From Callaeas wilsoni (Eukaryota > Chordata > Aves > Passeriformes > Callaeidae), in contig VWPU01017446.1 of NCBI GenBank assembly GCA_013398955.1, positions 44,991 to 108,990 of the forward strand: a stretch of 64,000 nucleotides of DNA, in the 5' to 3' direction. The notes beneath the pieces were generated by a model. The model did not search any database and was not told the origin of the DNA. It was given only the letters and a program-made list of their open reading frames with translations. A program made the translations under genes and the position numbers. Positions 11,701-25,029 of this stretch are shown here, one piece after another (position 1 is the stretch's first letter; the number at the start of each line of letters is the position of its first letter).

Positions 11701-13751
11701 ACTGTGATTGCTGGGAAGGGCCAAGGCACCCAGACAAGGGCACAGCAGACAGGGCAGCCAAGGGACTAAGATCGGAAAAAGAGCTTGTGAAAACAAATAC
11801 TTTGATGGGGTCCTGAACTAATGGGGAACCAAGTGGATGTAGAAGATGGAGAGGGAAATGGTGGGAAAAAAGGGAAAGAAGGAATTTTGTGCTGTTCCAT
11901 GCAATAAGCACAAATGGCCTGGAGGATTTGTTTCCACAGAGCAGGGCAAGTCCTTCTGGTTAGCAAACTAGAGCATCTAAATTCCCCTGGCTCTCATGGT
12001 TCAGTGACACCGCTCGGCCCCTCTGCTCGGCTTCCTCCCCCTCCACAGCAGATCAAGATAGATCACCACAGGCCCACGGCCATCTGGCCACACAGCAGGG
12101 CAGAAAACCCAAAAGCTCTGCAAAATAACAGTGCCCCAGCAGTGCCACCACGGCGCTGCGAGGCACTTCCCTAAGTGCAGGCAGGAAGCAGAGGTCTGGA
12201 GGCACCCAGGGCCAGGAATTGCATCCGGACCACTCAATCACCACACTCATTTCAAGTCCTTATAGGAAGCTCCTGTATCAAGGGCTGCTGGCAGAAAGCC
12301 AGGTGCTGAAGCAATTTCAGGGTGGCTGGTGAGGCAGGCAGAGCTCTGAAGCAGGGATTTAACGAGGCTGAAGCAGTCAGACCTCTGCCCACACCAGCGG
12401 CAGCCCCAGCCCAAGCAGAGGGCTCGGAAGCACCTTCAGCCAAGGGTCCCAGCTCGCTCCCAGAACCAGGACGGACAGACAAGGAGCAGACAAGGAGAAC
12501 CATTCTCATTTTTAAGAGAGATCATCAAATGGTCTCCTGAGCCAGAGCACCAGGCAGGGAGCCGGCAGAGCCGGGGCGGTGTGCAGGGAACACGGAGCAG
12601 CGACAGCGCACGGCCGGGCAGCGCGGAGCTGAGCCGCCCCCGGGCTCTGCGCCTCACAAACTCCCCCTTCCCCTCGGAAAAAACGAGACAAGAGGAGCTG
12701 TTCTGGCAGGGTTCCTACCCCGGGGCGCTGGCCATGCTGCCCTTCCCAGTGCGAGGCACAGCACTGAGCCCTGCTAGGATCACCTGGGAGGCACAGAGCC
12801 AGGTGATACATGCAGGAAAAGAGGGATGTGCAGCTGATGCCAGAGAGGATCAAAGGGAAGGAGAAACCGCAGAGGAGAGAGCAGAGAGGGGGAAGAGACC
12901 GCTTTGTGCAAGGGCTGAAATGGGTGTGAGGAACATTAGCTGCAAATTATACCAATTATTTGAGAGAAAAATGCTTCGGCTCCAGATGAAAATGTCGTGT
13001 CTGAGGCAGCACCAAAATGAACCAAGTATTGACCATCAGCCCGGGCCTGGCCCCGCCTGACCAGTGGCTTTGAGAGAAGGAGGGAAGGGATTGGGGCTGG
13101 CGTATTGCAATTATGGCAAATCCAACCTACTGGGAAATGGCTCAATTAAGGGTTTTAAAACACAGGACATAAGAGGCAGGACCAGGTGCAACTGCTCCTC
13201 TAGGAAGAAAAACAAGTGCTTTCTTGACTCAAGGCTTTGATTGCCTGAACTACAATAAACACAGCTTTTTTATTTTTAAGGGCTCTTGTTGACAATCTTG
13301 ACAAGGCGGGACCTCCTTACTCCTACATTTCTGCTCCGATTCCCCTTTGAAAAGACACATTCGCCCTGCACATTCTGGCTCAGAGGGCAGAGCTGGGTGG
13401 TCCCAGGTGTCCCCTGATCCCTCTGCTGAGCTTCAGGAGCAGGTCCCAAGGCCACCAGAGCCCTGCAGTGCTGCCCGGGCAGGGACACGGTGTGGGGCAG
13501 GAGGGGACACAGCCCGAGGGGTGCAGGGAACTGCCCGGCACTGCTCTCCGTGGCCCCAGGTCCCACAAGCAGGTTTCTGCCCCTGGTCCCTGCTGGGTGC
13601 CACACTCAGCTCTCCTGGGGTCCCCACACTGAGCCCTGTCGCCCCCCAGCCCCGGGGAGCCCAGCACAGCCCAGTGCCACCAGCATCTCCTGCTGGCCCC
13701 TCCCACAGCTCAGCCACCTCTCAGGGGTCGGGCTTGAGAAGAAATACTCAC

Positions 13752-13788
13752 TGCCTTCGCTCTGGTTGTCCTTGTTCGAGTTGTACAC
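13752..13788 (-). CDS. ARHGAP26: ARHGAP26 coding exon 12 (PH-RhoGAP linker, residues 370-381)
   Basis: The 37-base micro-exon lies between acceptor gttttccag and donor gtgagt. It encodes VYNSNKDNQSEG plus the first base of a Thr codon completed by exon 13. Human GRAF1 has the same linker with Ser for Asn in KDSQSEG. The exon enters in phase 0 and leaves in phase 1, so its loss would shift the frame before the RhoGAP domain. It is isolated between introns of 14.8 and 5.6 kb. Confidence 0.95.
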
Positions 13789-14044
13789 CTGGAAAACACA
13801 AGCAGAAAGTCTTATGAAGACCCTGGCTCCAGCTGGGCTGGGACTGCTGGCACGGCTGGTGTCACCCTGCTGTGTCTGCTGCCAGGACCTCCCCAGCAGC
13901 CAGGTCCCCGAACACCACCGTGAACTTCTGCACACAAATGTTGGGCTGCCCCAGTTCTGGAGTTATGTTAAAATAGGACAGCTCTTAAAATGAAAGAATG
14001 CAAATAGAATGGACCAGGTAAAACCAGAATCTAGAGGTTTCTAA

Positions 14045-14120
14045 ACAAAATGAAGGTGGGGTTGGACTAAATGACCTTTAAAGGTCCCTTCCAACCCAAA
14101 CTCTTCCATGATTCTATGAC
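14045..14120 (+). mobile_element. CR1 LINE terminal fragment
   Basis: A very short copy keeping only 'ggttggactaaatgaccttt', 'aaaggtcccttccaaccc' and the 'tccatgattctatga' end. Confidence 0.88.
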
Positions 14121-15854
14121 TCCTCTCCTGAAAGACACACATAAAGGATATAAACTTAGAGCAGAGCACGCAATTCCCTTACAGGCATTACAGGAACCTC
14201 TGGTAAGGCTGCACCTACAGGTGCAGGTACCACCCTCCTCAGGCACAGCCTGAGCAAACGAGTCAGGCAAAGAGTAGGAGAAGAAAAGAAATGTCAGTAG
14301 TTTAGAGAGGACAAGAAGTGCAGCAGGACGAGGCCGTGAAAGCACCCAGCACTGCTCACAGCAGGGCCACCACCAGCACTCCACCCCAGGCATCTCCAGC
14401 CCTCAAAGAGCGACGCTCCTCCTCCCACCCCATCGCCACTGCAGCTTGGCTACTGGACACTGAAGTGATGTTTCAGTGGATGCAATAAAAAGGGAAAACA
14501 CTGGCAGAAGGTTTTAATCACGATGTGAGGGCAGTTTAAAAGCCCGGGATAATACCAACAGCAGCTGTAAGAAGATCAGCCCTCAGACAGGTTGTATTTC
14601 TCCAGCTCAAGAGAGTAAAATGGTTTAAAATAATCCTTCGGTGCTGGGAGTCCCACCAGGAACACACACACGCATCCCAGCGCTCCAGCAGCATCCTGGA
14701 GGTGGCCGGGTGGGCACTGTCCACTGAACAGGACAAAGGGCTGGTGAAGCTGCTGGAAACAGGGCTGGGAGCCCCCTTGCAAAGGGAGCAGGGAGCTGCC
14801 TGCATCACATGCTGCCTCCCGAAATAGCCAGCGGGCAAGGCAAGCTTCCAAAGGCCATGTTGATAGCAACGCTCAGGCAGCAACGGAGCGGGAGAGGCTC
14901 CGGGCCGCGGGCAGGGCCCTGCCTCCACGGCAGCCCGGTCCCTGGCACTGCAGGGAGGGCGGCATGGCCGGTGCTTCCCACGGCCCCTGCCGGGGGGATG
15001 CCCGCAGCAGCTCCAGCCGAAGGACGGGGCTGGGATGGGAAGGGAAGGGAAGGGAAGCTGCCTGTGGTGCTCTGGAGGATCAGAGCCAGCGGCAGCTGGG
15101 CTCCGACGCTGCCGGCACAGCAGAGCTCACCGTGCTGCTCACCCGGGGTGCCCCAACAGCCCCCACTGGCAAAACCAGCCCGGCACGGCTGTGTGGCACA
15201 GGGCATGTCACCAGCGGGGCACATAAACAGATTCCTTCCCTGGAGGTCACCCAAACACAGGCCATTCCTGCGCTCTCCTCTTTGGGCACCAGCCAGAGCA
15301 TGGCAGGACGCCTTGGATCAGCTCCACCAGCCAGGACACACTCGGGGAAGCACAAATCTAATGGAGCAGCTCAAAACTGGGGTTTGGGCAGGGGCTGATC
15401 CCTCCAAGGAGCATCTTCCCTCTCCCCTTCCCAGGACACCTGGCTACGTAACACAAGACAAGCACAGATGATTGTTTGCAGGAGAAAAATCCATCAGCCA
15501 CATCTGGCAAGTGGGGGATGATTCAGCAGCAAAACCAGCTGCAGTCAGCAAGTGAGTTTTCCTCTAGGAATAGTGGTTATATCAAGAAAATAAAATTAGT
15601 GGAAAGAGGGAAGGAAACACCCGCGGGCTCTCCCGACAGCAGTGCTGCCCTGCAGCCCCACCATGGAGTCAGCCTTCCCCAAGGAAGGTTTTCCCACCAG
15701 CTTCAGTGCCTCTGTTGTTCAGGGCCCACTGAAGGGACCAGGGGCTCAGCCTGTTACTCAAAGGCTTGGAGACACATGGCCCTTCCTCGGGATCACACAC
15801 AGACTTCGTGCCCTGGCTCACCCCACACACACAGGTGACACTGAATACAGCAAA

Positions 15855-15957
15855 GGACCAGGCTTGGAGCAACCTGGGATAGTGAGAGGTGTCCCTGTCC
15901 ATGGCAGGGGGTGAAACAAGAGGAGTTTTAAGGTCCTTCCGACCTAAACCATTCCAA
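15855..15957 (+). mobile_element. CR1 LINE 3' fragment
   Basis: Plus-strand copy with 'accaggcttggagcaacctg', 'ggatagtgagaggtgtccct', 'gtccatggcagggggtgaaa' and 'gttttaaggtccttccgacc'; the end is truncated after 'aaaccattcc'. Confidence 0.9.
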
Positions 15958-18189
15958 GTCCTAGTGCACAGCACAGCCGCTCCAGGGAGATCCTCGGCCT
16001 GCACATTCGCTCTTCCAGTTTGGATCCATGAAACAACAGAGGTTGTTAATCACCAGAGACCGCTCTTAAAACAAGGGAAGAGGGCACACAAGGAAACACA
16101 ATGTGCTGTTGCCACTAACTGCAAAGTGTGCACACAGCGAGAGGGAAGTTTCACACAGAGGTCAACAGCAACTGTAAAACACAGAGACACTGCCAGCCTC
16201 CATCCATCTTATCGAAGACAAACCTTTTATCCATTGTCTCTGCTAATCCACTCACACAACTCTACACCAGCAGGGTTTTAACCAAGCCCTAAGTCTGTCC
16301 TTTTCCAAGAAATACTTTTCCTATACTGCCTCAAATCTTTCAGAGAGAGATCTTGCAGGATAAGAGAAAGCTTCCAAGTTTGAGGAAAGGGCTGCCGTGT
16401 AAGAGGTCCAAGAGCGAGGCTCCTCCAGTGCCCCAAGGGTCACCCCTGCTCTGCTGGCAAACCCCTTGGGCTCCTGCCTTGGCAGAGGTGGCTCCTGCCC
16501 AGCCTGGCCCCAGGGGTGTCGGTATTCCACTCTTTCCAAAACAGCTCTGCTAACAGGCAGGGCTTAGAGCAGAAGGATGCCTTTGAAGATTGAGCCTCAC
16601 ATACACGTCAGCCAGTTCGTGGACCAACCTCCCCCTGTGAAAGGGTGCAGAATCTTAAAAAGGTTCTTGCTATTCCCCACACCACACACACGGCACCAAG
16701 CCCAGGACTGCAGCACCTCTGTCCTGGGAGAGATGGGCTGCGAGCACCTTGGACCAGCTCTTCTGACCCCTCTTCCACACAACTGCCAAGTGCTGGATTT
16801 GATTTCCCCCCGCCCTCACCCTCTCTCTCATGTGTATTTGCACCATTCCCGTGCCCAGGCTGGCTGTGGCTGTGGCTGCCTCCACCAGACACAGTTCTGG
16901 GACAGGGGCTGCGGCTGCTGTGCCAGGGGAGCACAAAGGGACAGCGCGGTGACACCTCACAGCGTGCCAGCACCCAGCACCCAGCTCCTGTGGGTGGACA
17001 GGGCTGGGCAGGAGCTCTGCAGACACACACGTCGCCCAGCACCAAGCCAGACAATAAAACACCACTGAGTGAGTGTATTTTTATGCCCACACGCTGTTTT
17101 TCCTGTTGTTAACACGCTCTGGAGAAAACAGCCCTAAACCCAGAGAGTTTCTCGTGAAATAAAAAGCTTCTTTCACTTTCCAGTATTAGTCACTGACAAA
17201 GGGTGGCAAATCAGAGGGAAGAAACATTGCTGGGAGGTGAAGGGCCAGTGGCCCACGGACACGTGTGGGAACAGGCTGGCTTATAAAACTCCCAGAACCG
17301 GGGCTAGTGACTAACGTGGAGACGAATCCCTGCCCTGCAGCGCTGCGATGCTTTAACATCTCGCTCTCACTAATTATTCCCATTTGATTGTATCTCCAGA
17401 GCCAAAATATCCTTACCAGGCAGTTTCAGAAGTGATGTGTATAGAAAAAATATATATTAACATAGTACAAAACTTACAGACCTTGATGTCTTGTATTTAG
17501 TTTTCTAAACTCCTACTGTGGATGGTCAAATGTCCTGAACAAAACCAGGCTGTATAATTTTTTTTAGCAGAGGCTACTGCTGCTTCATTCCTGCAGGATA
17601 ATTGCTGTTTGGAAGCTTAAAGAAGGCCTTTACGAGCTATTATTGAAAAATTCCAAGATGCATCTGTAAGTAATCAAGAAAGATAAATTTTATAAGAGCA
17701 GTTACAACTCATGACTACTCTGACACTTGTAATATGCTCAGTTACGAACTTGATATTTAAGATAATTCATCAAAGAACCAGTTATTTCATTTGGTGGGAC
17801 ATTACACCAAACACATGCTACGTTTTGCAGAGGAAATGGTTTTATAGGGATGCTTAGCAGGTCTGTGATGCTCGAGAGTGGGGTAGAGGAACACACAGCC
17901 CAGGAGGCAGCTGGTTGGGAGCCCCTGGAGCCAGAGGGATGAGCCCAGGGATGAGCCGGGGCTTCCTTTCTCACACCCCCCACAGCACAGCCGAGTGTTT
18001 GCTCCTGGATCCACGTCCCCAGCTTCGATGGACCAAAGCCTGGGCAGAAACAGCAATGCAGGTGCTGCACCTGCTCCTGCCCCCTCTAAATTCAGTCCTG
18101 CCATCACCACACATCCCGACACTGCAGCTGTGGATCATGCAAACATCAGCCGTGGATTTTCCTAATCAGAAATGCTCTGAAAGACACTA

Positions 18190-18412
18190 TCTGGAGCCTA
18201 AAATACTCCTACAGCCACTGACAGCCACCATCCGGAGCCTAAAACACCTCTACAACCACTGATGGCCATCACTGAGAGCCTAAAATACTCCTACAGCCAC
18301 CAACAGCCACCATTCAGAGCCTGAAACACCCCTCAGACACAATCCAGAGCCTAAAATACTCCTACAGCCACCAGTGGCCACCATCCAGATCCCACAACAG
18401 TCCTACAGCCAG
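18190..18412. repeat. Degenerate 41-bp tandem array
   Basis: About five diverged copies of a unit built from 'ggagcctaaaatactcctac' and 'agccactgacagccaccatc'. The ggagcct blocks at 18193 and 18234 are 41 bases apart. One copy is truncated. The array is old compared with the minisatellites near the exons. Confidence 0.88.
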
Positions 18413-20386
18413 TATTCATCATCTGATGCCACTTTCTGCTTGTGCACAGATAAATCAAGAATTCAGCCCATCAGTTTTCCCACCTGATCCTAAACAAACT
18501 GCACTCATGATGTGCAAAGAGCAAATGGGTATGTGAGTGGTTTGGGATGACACTGGATTGTAGGAAAAGGAAGTAGCTGGGGGTGGGAAGGGGAACTACA
18601 AAAAGATGATGTTGAGTAATTTCGTCGTTATTTCCTCATTTCAGGGGTCACACTGTTGCCCATGGTGTTCATTAACCTCCACAAGACATGGACTGTGCTT
18701 TCCTACGGCACTTGTTTGTGTGCCACAAACACACATCTCCGTGAACACACACTTCAGACAGAAAGCAGATTTTCATTTAAAGTTTAAAATCAAAAATGGC
18801 CCAACCTAAGCTGCATCCCTTGGAAGCTGCACAGTGTTTAGCACGGTTCCCTCGGTCCTTCACGTTCCAACTTCGGCATGAAATTCTGCCCAACGGCTAA
18901 AATCTAGAGGAAAGGGCTGTCCGGCTGCTCCGAGGGATTTATGGAAAGCACTGGAGACCAAGAGGCCAGCAGCCCTGGTTTGCAGAGAGGGGGATCTCCA
19001 CCAGAGAAGGATTTCAAGTCCATGCCCTGGCATGGAAGATTCCACCTCACGCTACTTTCACTGGTGTCGGGACCTCCCCTTCAAGCCAGACTTTCCATTT
19101 GGACTCTCAGAATGGGCCAGTCCTGCCAAAATTCCCTGGTCTCCCTGGGGGAGCGTGGTGTTTGCAAGGTCCAGAGCAATGGGAGGAAATGCTGCAGTGT
19201 TATGCAATTTCCTTGTGATTCATATTCAGAAATCCTCAAAACAGCCAGGAACGAGTCTTTCAACTTTCAGCTCAAAAGAAGCACAAGCCCAAAGGGTATA
19301 AATAGACATGACATTCCCTCAGAACTGGTAGCCCAAGTGGCTTCCCAGCCACGCTGGGACAGTCTGGGAAGCCATGGGCAGGAGGAGCACAGACATTCCA
19401 CGTGGGCCTTTTGCAACCCTTTTATAAGGGCAAACGGGCTGAAGAGCAGTGTTCCAGCTGGAGTCCGGCCACTGTGCCTGACTCAGCTGCTGCTGGGTGT
19501 CTGCGGCACCCCGAGCACCCCGGGGCTCACAGAGCCCTGCCCCAGCCCCGCTCAGCCCGGCAGCGGGAACGCTGGGAGTCCTGCACGTCCCTCTCCACAC
19601 CTCGGCTGCCCTGCAACAGAAGGAACGAGCCTTTCCCCTCGATGCCTTCCTCACTCGGACACCAGGGATGTGCCTGATGGTGTCCCCAGTCCCCAGCGTG
19701 TCCTGCAGGGCCCTCCACAGGCACAGGGATGCCCAGAGCGGGGCTGGAGCTCCGGCATCCAGGGATCCCTGAGAGATGGCACAGCCCTGGGGCAGGGGGG
19801 CACCTGTATCCTGCCCCTGCAGCAACGGGGAAGGGGTCCGAGGAAGAGCAGAAAAAGGAAGAAGAGAAGAGCGAGAGGGCCAGGCATGTGCCACACCAGG
19901 CAGGCTCCTCCGGACCTGCCCCCCGAGCTCGGCACCGCGGAGCTGCTCCGCTGGGACACAGCCCTGGAGCAGGATCCCAGCAAAGCTCCTGCACAAAAAG
20001 CCTATTTCCTTGTTAAAAGCGGGACACCTGGCAACCTTGATGAAATCAGCCCTTGTTTCTGGCTCTGCCTTATCAACCCTGTTCTATTTTTGTCTGAGAG
20101 CCAGGTTTTCGTACTACAAGCAGGATTTTCAGAGCTAGACTACACTGTGTTGTGGTTAGAAATAACCTTCCTTGCTCTGAGAGCCAGAAGGATATAGATA
20201 GGAGTATGATCTCTCCCAGCCCACATCCCTGCAAACCTCTCTGCAGCAGGAGGGGAGGGAAAATTATGCCTTGCTTCCCAAGCGGAGAACTTGGCAGGGC
20301 AGCAGAAACCCACTGTGAAATGCTGGTTTATGTCACGCAGACGAAGCTGTTCATTTGAAAGAGGGTGGCCAGGGACCCTGACAGCT

Positions 20387-20420
20387 CCTTCCTTCCTTCC
20401 ATCCTTCCTTCCTTTCCTCC
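20387..20420. repeat. (TTCC)n simple repeat
   Basis: An interrupted ccttccttcc run of about 34 bases on the plus strand. Confidence 0.9.
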
Positions 20421-23400
20421 CAACCTACTGTTCATCGCAGTCGGAGTCATCTCCCACCTCGTGTCCCCCTTTCTCTCCCCGCCTCCTTCCTTCCAACATA
20501 AATTTCAGCTTCAAGCTTATACCCCGGGCCTGATTAAAAGGCACAAAAGAAAAATCTATCAAAAATGAAGCATCTGGGGGGCTTGAACCCTCTACATGGG
20601 TCTTGCTCTTCTGTCTCTCGGCGCAGAACTAAAGGATGGTTCTAATTAAAAACAAGCCCACATTTTATTACAAGTGCAGGCATTCCCAAGGGCCTCCGGA
20701 GTCGAGGCCGGCCGGGCTCCCCGCCAGCCAGCTGGGCTGCTTAGCTCAGCGCAGTTATATAACCGTGTTTGTCACCCAAGGAAACAATCACCTGGGTCAG
20801 AACAAGGGAAAAAATTACCTGGGTCAAACCGTCAACTTCCCATGGCTCACTCTGAAAAGGGAATGCGGCAGCGGCCACTGCGGGGGCTGTGCGGGAGCGA
20901 GGGGAGCAGAGCGTGTCAGATACGCGGCAGCCTCGGAATAACGCAGCTAAAGGTCAACCGCTCCAACAAAATACATTTCTGGAATAACTAAAGCGCTTAA
21001 AGTTTCCCAGAGCAGCATTTTTAAGCGAGTCCAGCGGAGCAGACACATTGGGATCACTCAAATAACTGATTAAAAGTGAAAACTTCTACTGGACTAAGCT
21101 TCCCCCAAGTTTTCTAGGATGCTTGAGCAACAACTTGCACATCCTCCTCCGGCAGCTCTGCCTGGAGCCCGGCCAGCCCCAGCCAGCACACACGCCCTTC
21201 CTCCTCCCAACGTCTGCTGACGAACACGGGCTCTCAACACATCAAAACCAGCCTAATTTTAAATGACAGTGTCATCTTTATTTTTAAAACAACTGTAACA
21301 CAGCCGTGCCTGGCGCTCCTCCTGTGTGAAAGAGGTTTGACACTGCCCGGGTGTTCCGAACAACGGTGGTGGCTTAGTGCCAAGACCGGCTCAATCACCA
21401 CTGCCTGCAGCTTTAAAGACTGGGACATGCCTGAGGCGAGACCACGTTCGATCCCCCGTCTGCACACCTGGGCACAGGCGTGTGGCAGCACAGAGCCTGA
21501 GGCTTCGGGGAAGCAGCAGAAAGGGGACACAACCCCATCCCTCCTCTCCCAGAGAGACTTCTGTAAGCCCAGGGTGGCTGCAGAGGTTTCTTGGACCAAT
21601 CCTGGGATGCAGCACAAGGTTCTTTCCTGGAGCTGGGAACCAGCCCGATGGGGCTTTAAAGGCTCTTGGTGTCCCTCTCCAAAACTGCAGCAGCACGTTT
21701 ATCCCTCTCCAGACAGGACCTGAAATTCCACCACACTCACAGCCTGCCTGGGAAACCCTCAGTCCCACCTGTAGCCCAGCCCAGGGGCTGCCAGCACTCA
21801 CCAGCACCATCTCTACCACCCAACAAACACTGCTTGAGAGGCAGCACGGGACACGTGCACCTGCACCCTGCCACGGCCCGAGCCTGCAGCTCCTGATCCC
21901 AGTCCTGCTCCTCATCCTGCCAGAGCCCAGCTGCACACACGGATCTGCCAGGAACGACAAACCGAAGGTGAACACAGAAATAAAATTATCAAAACAACAG
22001 CGTCCAAAGACCTTCTTCTGCGGCTGCAACTGGGAGACAAAAAACCCCTGGGTGAGGGATGGTGGTGGGGCTGCAGCAGGACAGTAAATCACTGCTTAAA
22101 ACCAAATGTAAGACCCAATAATGGAGGAAATAATGGAAGAGGCTGGTTTTGCGAGTCATTGTAGCATGAACCATTTACTTTAATTTTTAATTTAAAGTAG
22201 GAAACAATACTCTAATAGTCTATTTAAATTGGCAGGGAAATTCGTTCTCCCAACATGGAACTATTCCCTGAATTTCTACATGTTTGTTGAATTGCCTGAT
22301 CAAATAACTCGAAGCAGAGGTGATAAAGAGAGGAAAGGAAAGCGAGTACACTCTCTTTGGTCTGCCACTGCACCTGAGGCTCTGTGCCTCCCTGCTGAGA
22401 CTGCCAGCACGGCTGAAGGGTGGACAGCAAGTTCCCACCAAACCATGCAACGAAATCACTGGATGCAAGCACCCTGCGCCCTCCCCTGAGGCTGGTTCAC
22501 CTCTCCGGGCCCAGGCTCACAAACAAGTTGCTGCAAGCAGCTGCTCCGTCCTGTTCCACATCTGTGCTGCAATCCGGCTTCGATCATCCCCGTTCCGCAG
22601 GCACCCCGCAGACCCAACCCCCCCCCAGCGCCAGCCCGAGCCCAAAACCCAGGAACACGCCCGCAGCAGAGCTGGTGGGCGTCCCACGTAGGAAAGGTGT
22701 GCTGTGCCACGTCCTGCGGATCGGGACCCACACTCACGTCCCCAGCCCTCAGCCCTGTGAGCTCCTCTCGGGGTATCAGCGGTGACATAACACAGAGACA
22801 AGTGGCTGCCACCGCGCCTCACCAGAGGCAACACCTCCCAAAGGGAGAGCAAAACCCAGCTGGTGTCCTGGGACCAACCACCCCAGCGTCCAGGCAAAGC
22901 CAAACTTTTGTAGCAAATTTCTGCAGCACAGGCCCCAAGGAAGAGCAAGGAATGCATTACAGAAACAACGAGGCATTCACACCAGAGACAGGAGCCACTG
23001 CTCCGCTCCTGGACGTCCCCAACGGCACAGCTGGAACAAGAGGTCACAACCTTGCCAAAACTGGGTGGGACAGCACTTTTAGGTGTGTAAAAGCAATCCG
23101 GAGTACTCTTTTCTCTTTTAAAAATCATCTACAATGCTTCCCTAAGTATTTTTCTCTCAAACAGCTTCTTAAGCAGAGGACAAACCCCGGCAGCTGCAGT
23201 GACTCCAGCTGGGTGAGCCGTCAGCCACTGAAGCAGCAGTTGCTGGAAACTGGAATAAAAGTCTGAAGTCAAGGCTTAAGACCTCACTGGCTTAAGTACT
23301 TTAGAAGCAAAATAAAAGCTTACAAACTCCATGTAAAGTTACTGCTATTACAGGCTTAAATAGGTTACCAAACAGGAGAGGGAGAAGGAGGGAGCAGCGG

Positions 23401-23422
23401 CAAGAGCACGTGATCCGAGAAC

Positions 23423-23449
23423 TGACATGGAACATGACATGGAACATGA
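23423..23449. repeat. 12-bp direct duplication
   Basis: gacatggaacat occurs twice head to tail, followed by gac. Confidence 0.85.
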
Positions 23450-24817
23450 CTCTCTGAGGATCCTCTGCTACCACCTTGTCTCCAAGAAGGACAAAGAATT
23501 TTTTGGGGCAATAATCTTGAGCTGTGGGATGCAAAAAAGGCCAAGCAGGAACTCCCCTGGGCCAGTTTGGGGCCCAGTGGGACTCACCATCACCGTGGCT
23601 CCCCTCACTGGGAGGTGGCACCGATGCTCCCAGACCATGGAGAGACTGAGCTCCAGTTCAGGGAAAGTTCACTGGCTTGTCTGGGTTGGGGAACAGATTA
23701 GAGGCAAAGAGAAGCAGCAAACAATAGAAACTTAGACATTAAGAGTGGGCAGAGTGGGGAAAAAACGTTCTGTTCACTAAAGAGAGAGACAGGGAGATGG
23801 AGAAGCAGCAACAGGAATGACTCGGGTCATAGAAAACAACAAAAAAAAATCTGCTGTAAGCAAACAAACCCAGGCAGGATGAAGACCATGAAAACCTGCA
23901 AGACAGAGTACACAAAAAAACATCTTTTCCAGAAAGCTGACAAAAACACGTCTGTGGGATTGAGAGCGTAATCAAAGCTCAGCATGAAAAAGGCTGTGAG
24001 GAAAGACACTGAGGAGACAGACACGGAGCAGACCCTGGGGAGAGCAGAGCAGAGAACACGGCGATCGCTCCGGCACTCGCCCACGGGCTCCCCGTGCAGA
24101 GAGAACTCGGGCCACAGACACTGTCGGTACTCAAAGATGCTCTGGGCGAGGATTTTTCTACCATCTCTGATAACCGAGATGGAATAAATTCACAAGATAA
24201 AGCACATCTGCAGCTCCAGTGAGTTCCAGCACGGTATAAGGGGCTGGGAAGGGGAGCAGTGAGTGCCTGTCCATCCTCCCGCAGCCACGCTGGGACTGAA
24301 GTCCTTCAAGTGAATTTATTTTTTGAATGAGCCAAAATAACAGGAACGCCGAGGTTGAAAGCACTGGAGTGAGTTCAAAACACAACGTTTGCACTGGGAA
24401 ATAAATCTCTCACCATTTTGCATAATTAGACAAGGAAAATGAAAAACAATTTCAGAAAGAATTCCCAGAAGCAATATCCGAGGAGGAGGCGGGAGGTGCG
24501 CTGGGCAGGAATGTGGGGCTGAGCTCCGCTGTCACTGCCGCACGAACCCGGCGGCATCCCCGGGCTCAGGGCTGAAGGAGCTGAAGGAGCCCCAGGACCA
24601 GGGGCCAGCTGTCCCGCTGGGGCACGGCTGGGCCAGGACCGGGCACGGGGAGCTCCGGGGGCACCGTCCCACCCACGGCCGGCGGCAGCCAGCCCGCGCC
24701 GCGGAGCCGTGCGGACCCGAGCGGGACACGCCGCAGGAGCGGGCCACGGAGGAACGGAGCAGGGACGCGGCTCCGATCTGGGGACGCAGCCGGGGAGCGA
24801 GCGCTGTCCCCCCTCTG

Positions 24818-24835
24818 AGCAGCAGCAGCAGCAGC
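24818..24835. repeat. (AGC)6 triplet repeat in the CpG island
   Basis: Six perfect AGC units lie on the plus strand, with no clear reading frame attached. Confidence 0.95.
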
Positions 24836-24964
24836 AGGAGCATCCCCCGGGTGCGGGCCCGGCGGTCCCGTGGCTCCCGCAGAGGCCGGGGCAGGCAGGG
24901 GGCGGCCGGGGCTGCGGGCCGGTGCCAGCCCCGCGGGCACGGTGCCGCGAGCGGCCGGTCTCAG

Positions 24965-24978
24965 CCGCCATCTAGTGG
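24965..24978 (-). promoter_or_regulatory. CTCF-type core motif overlapping a YY1-like site
   Basis: The minus strand reads ccactagatggcgg, which fits the published CTCF core CCASYAGRKGGCRS at all 14 positions. The same bases give GCCGCCATCT on the plus strand, similar to the YY1 core. It lies at the edge of the CpG island, which strengthens the call, but occupancy cannot be seen from sequence. Confidence 0.45.
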
Positions 24979-25029
24979 GGAGCGGCGCGGGGCGCCCGCG
25001 GCTCCCGGGCTGGCACCGGACCCGGCAGC

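Larger units (their letters stand above)
8178..13751 (-). other. Intron 12 (5574 bases)
   Basis: Contains three clear CR1 fragments and a possible CR1 end at about 8655-8685. An AT-rich unique stretch lies at about 10340-10480. Between 11770 and 13751 no element was recognised. Confidence 0.72.

Noticed and set aside
20560..20650. tRNA-like stretch around 'ggggcttgaaccctctac'
   Set aside because: No matching acceptor, D and anticodon arms could be drawn on either strand.
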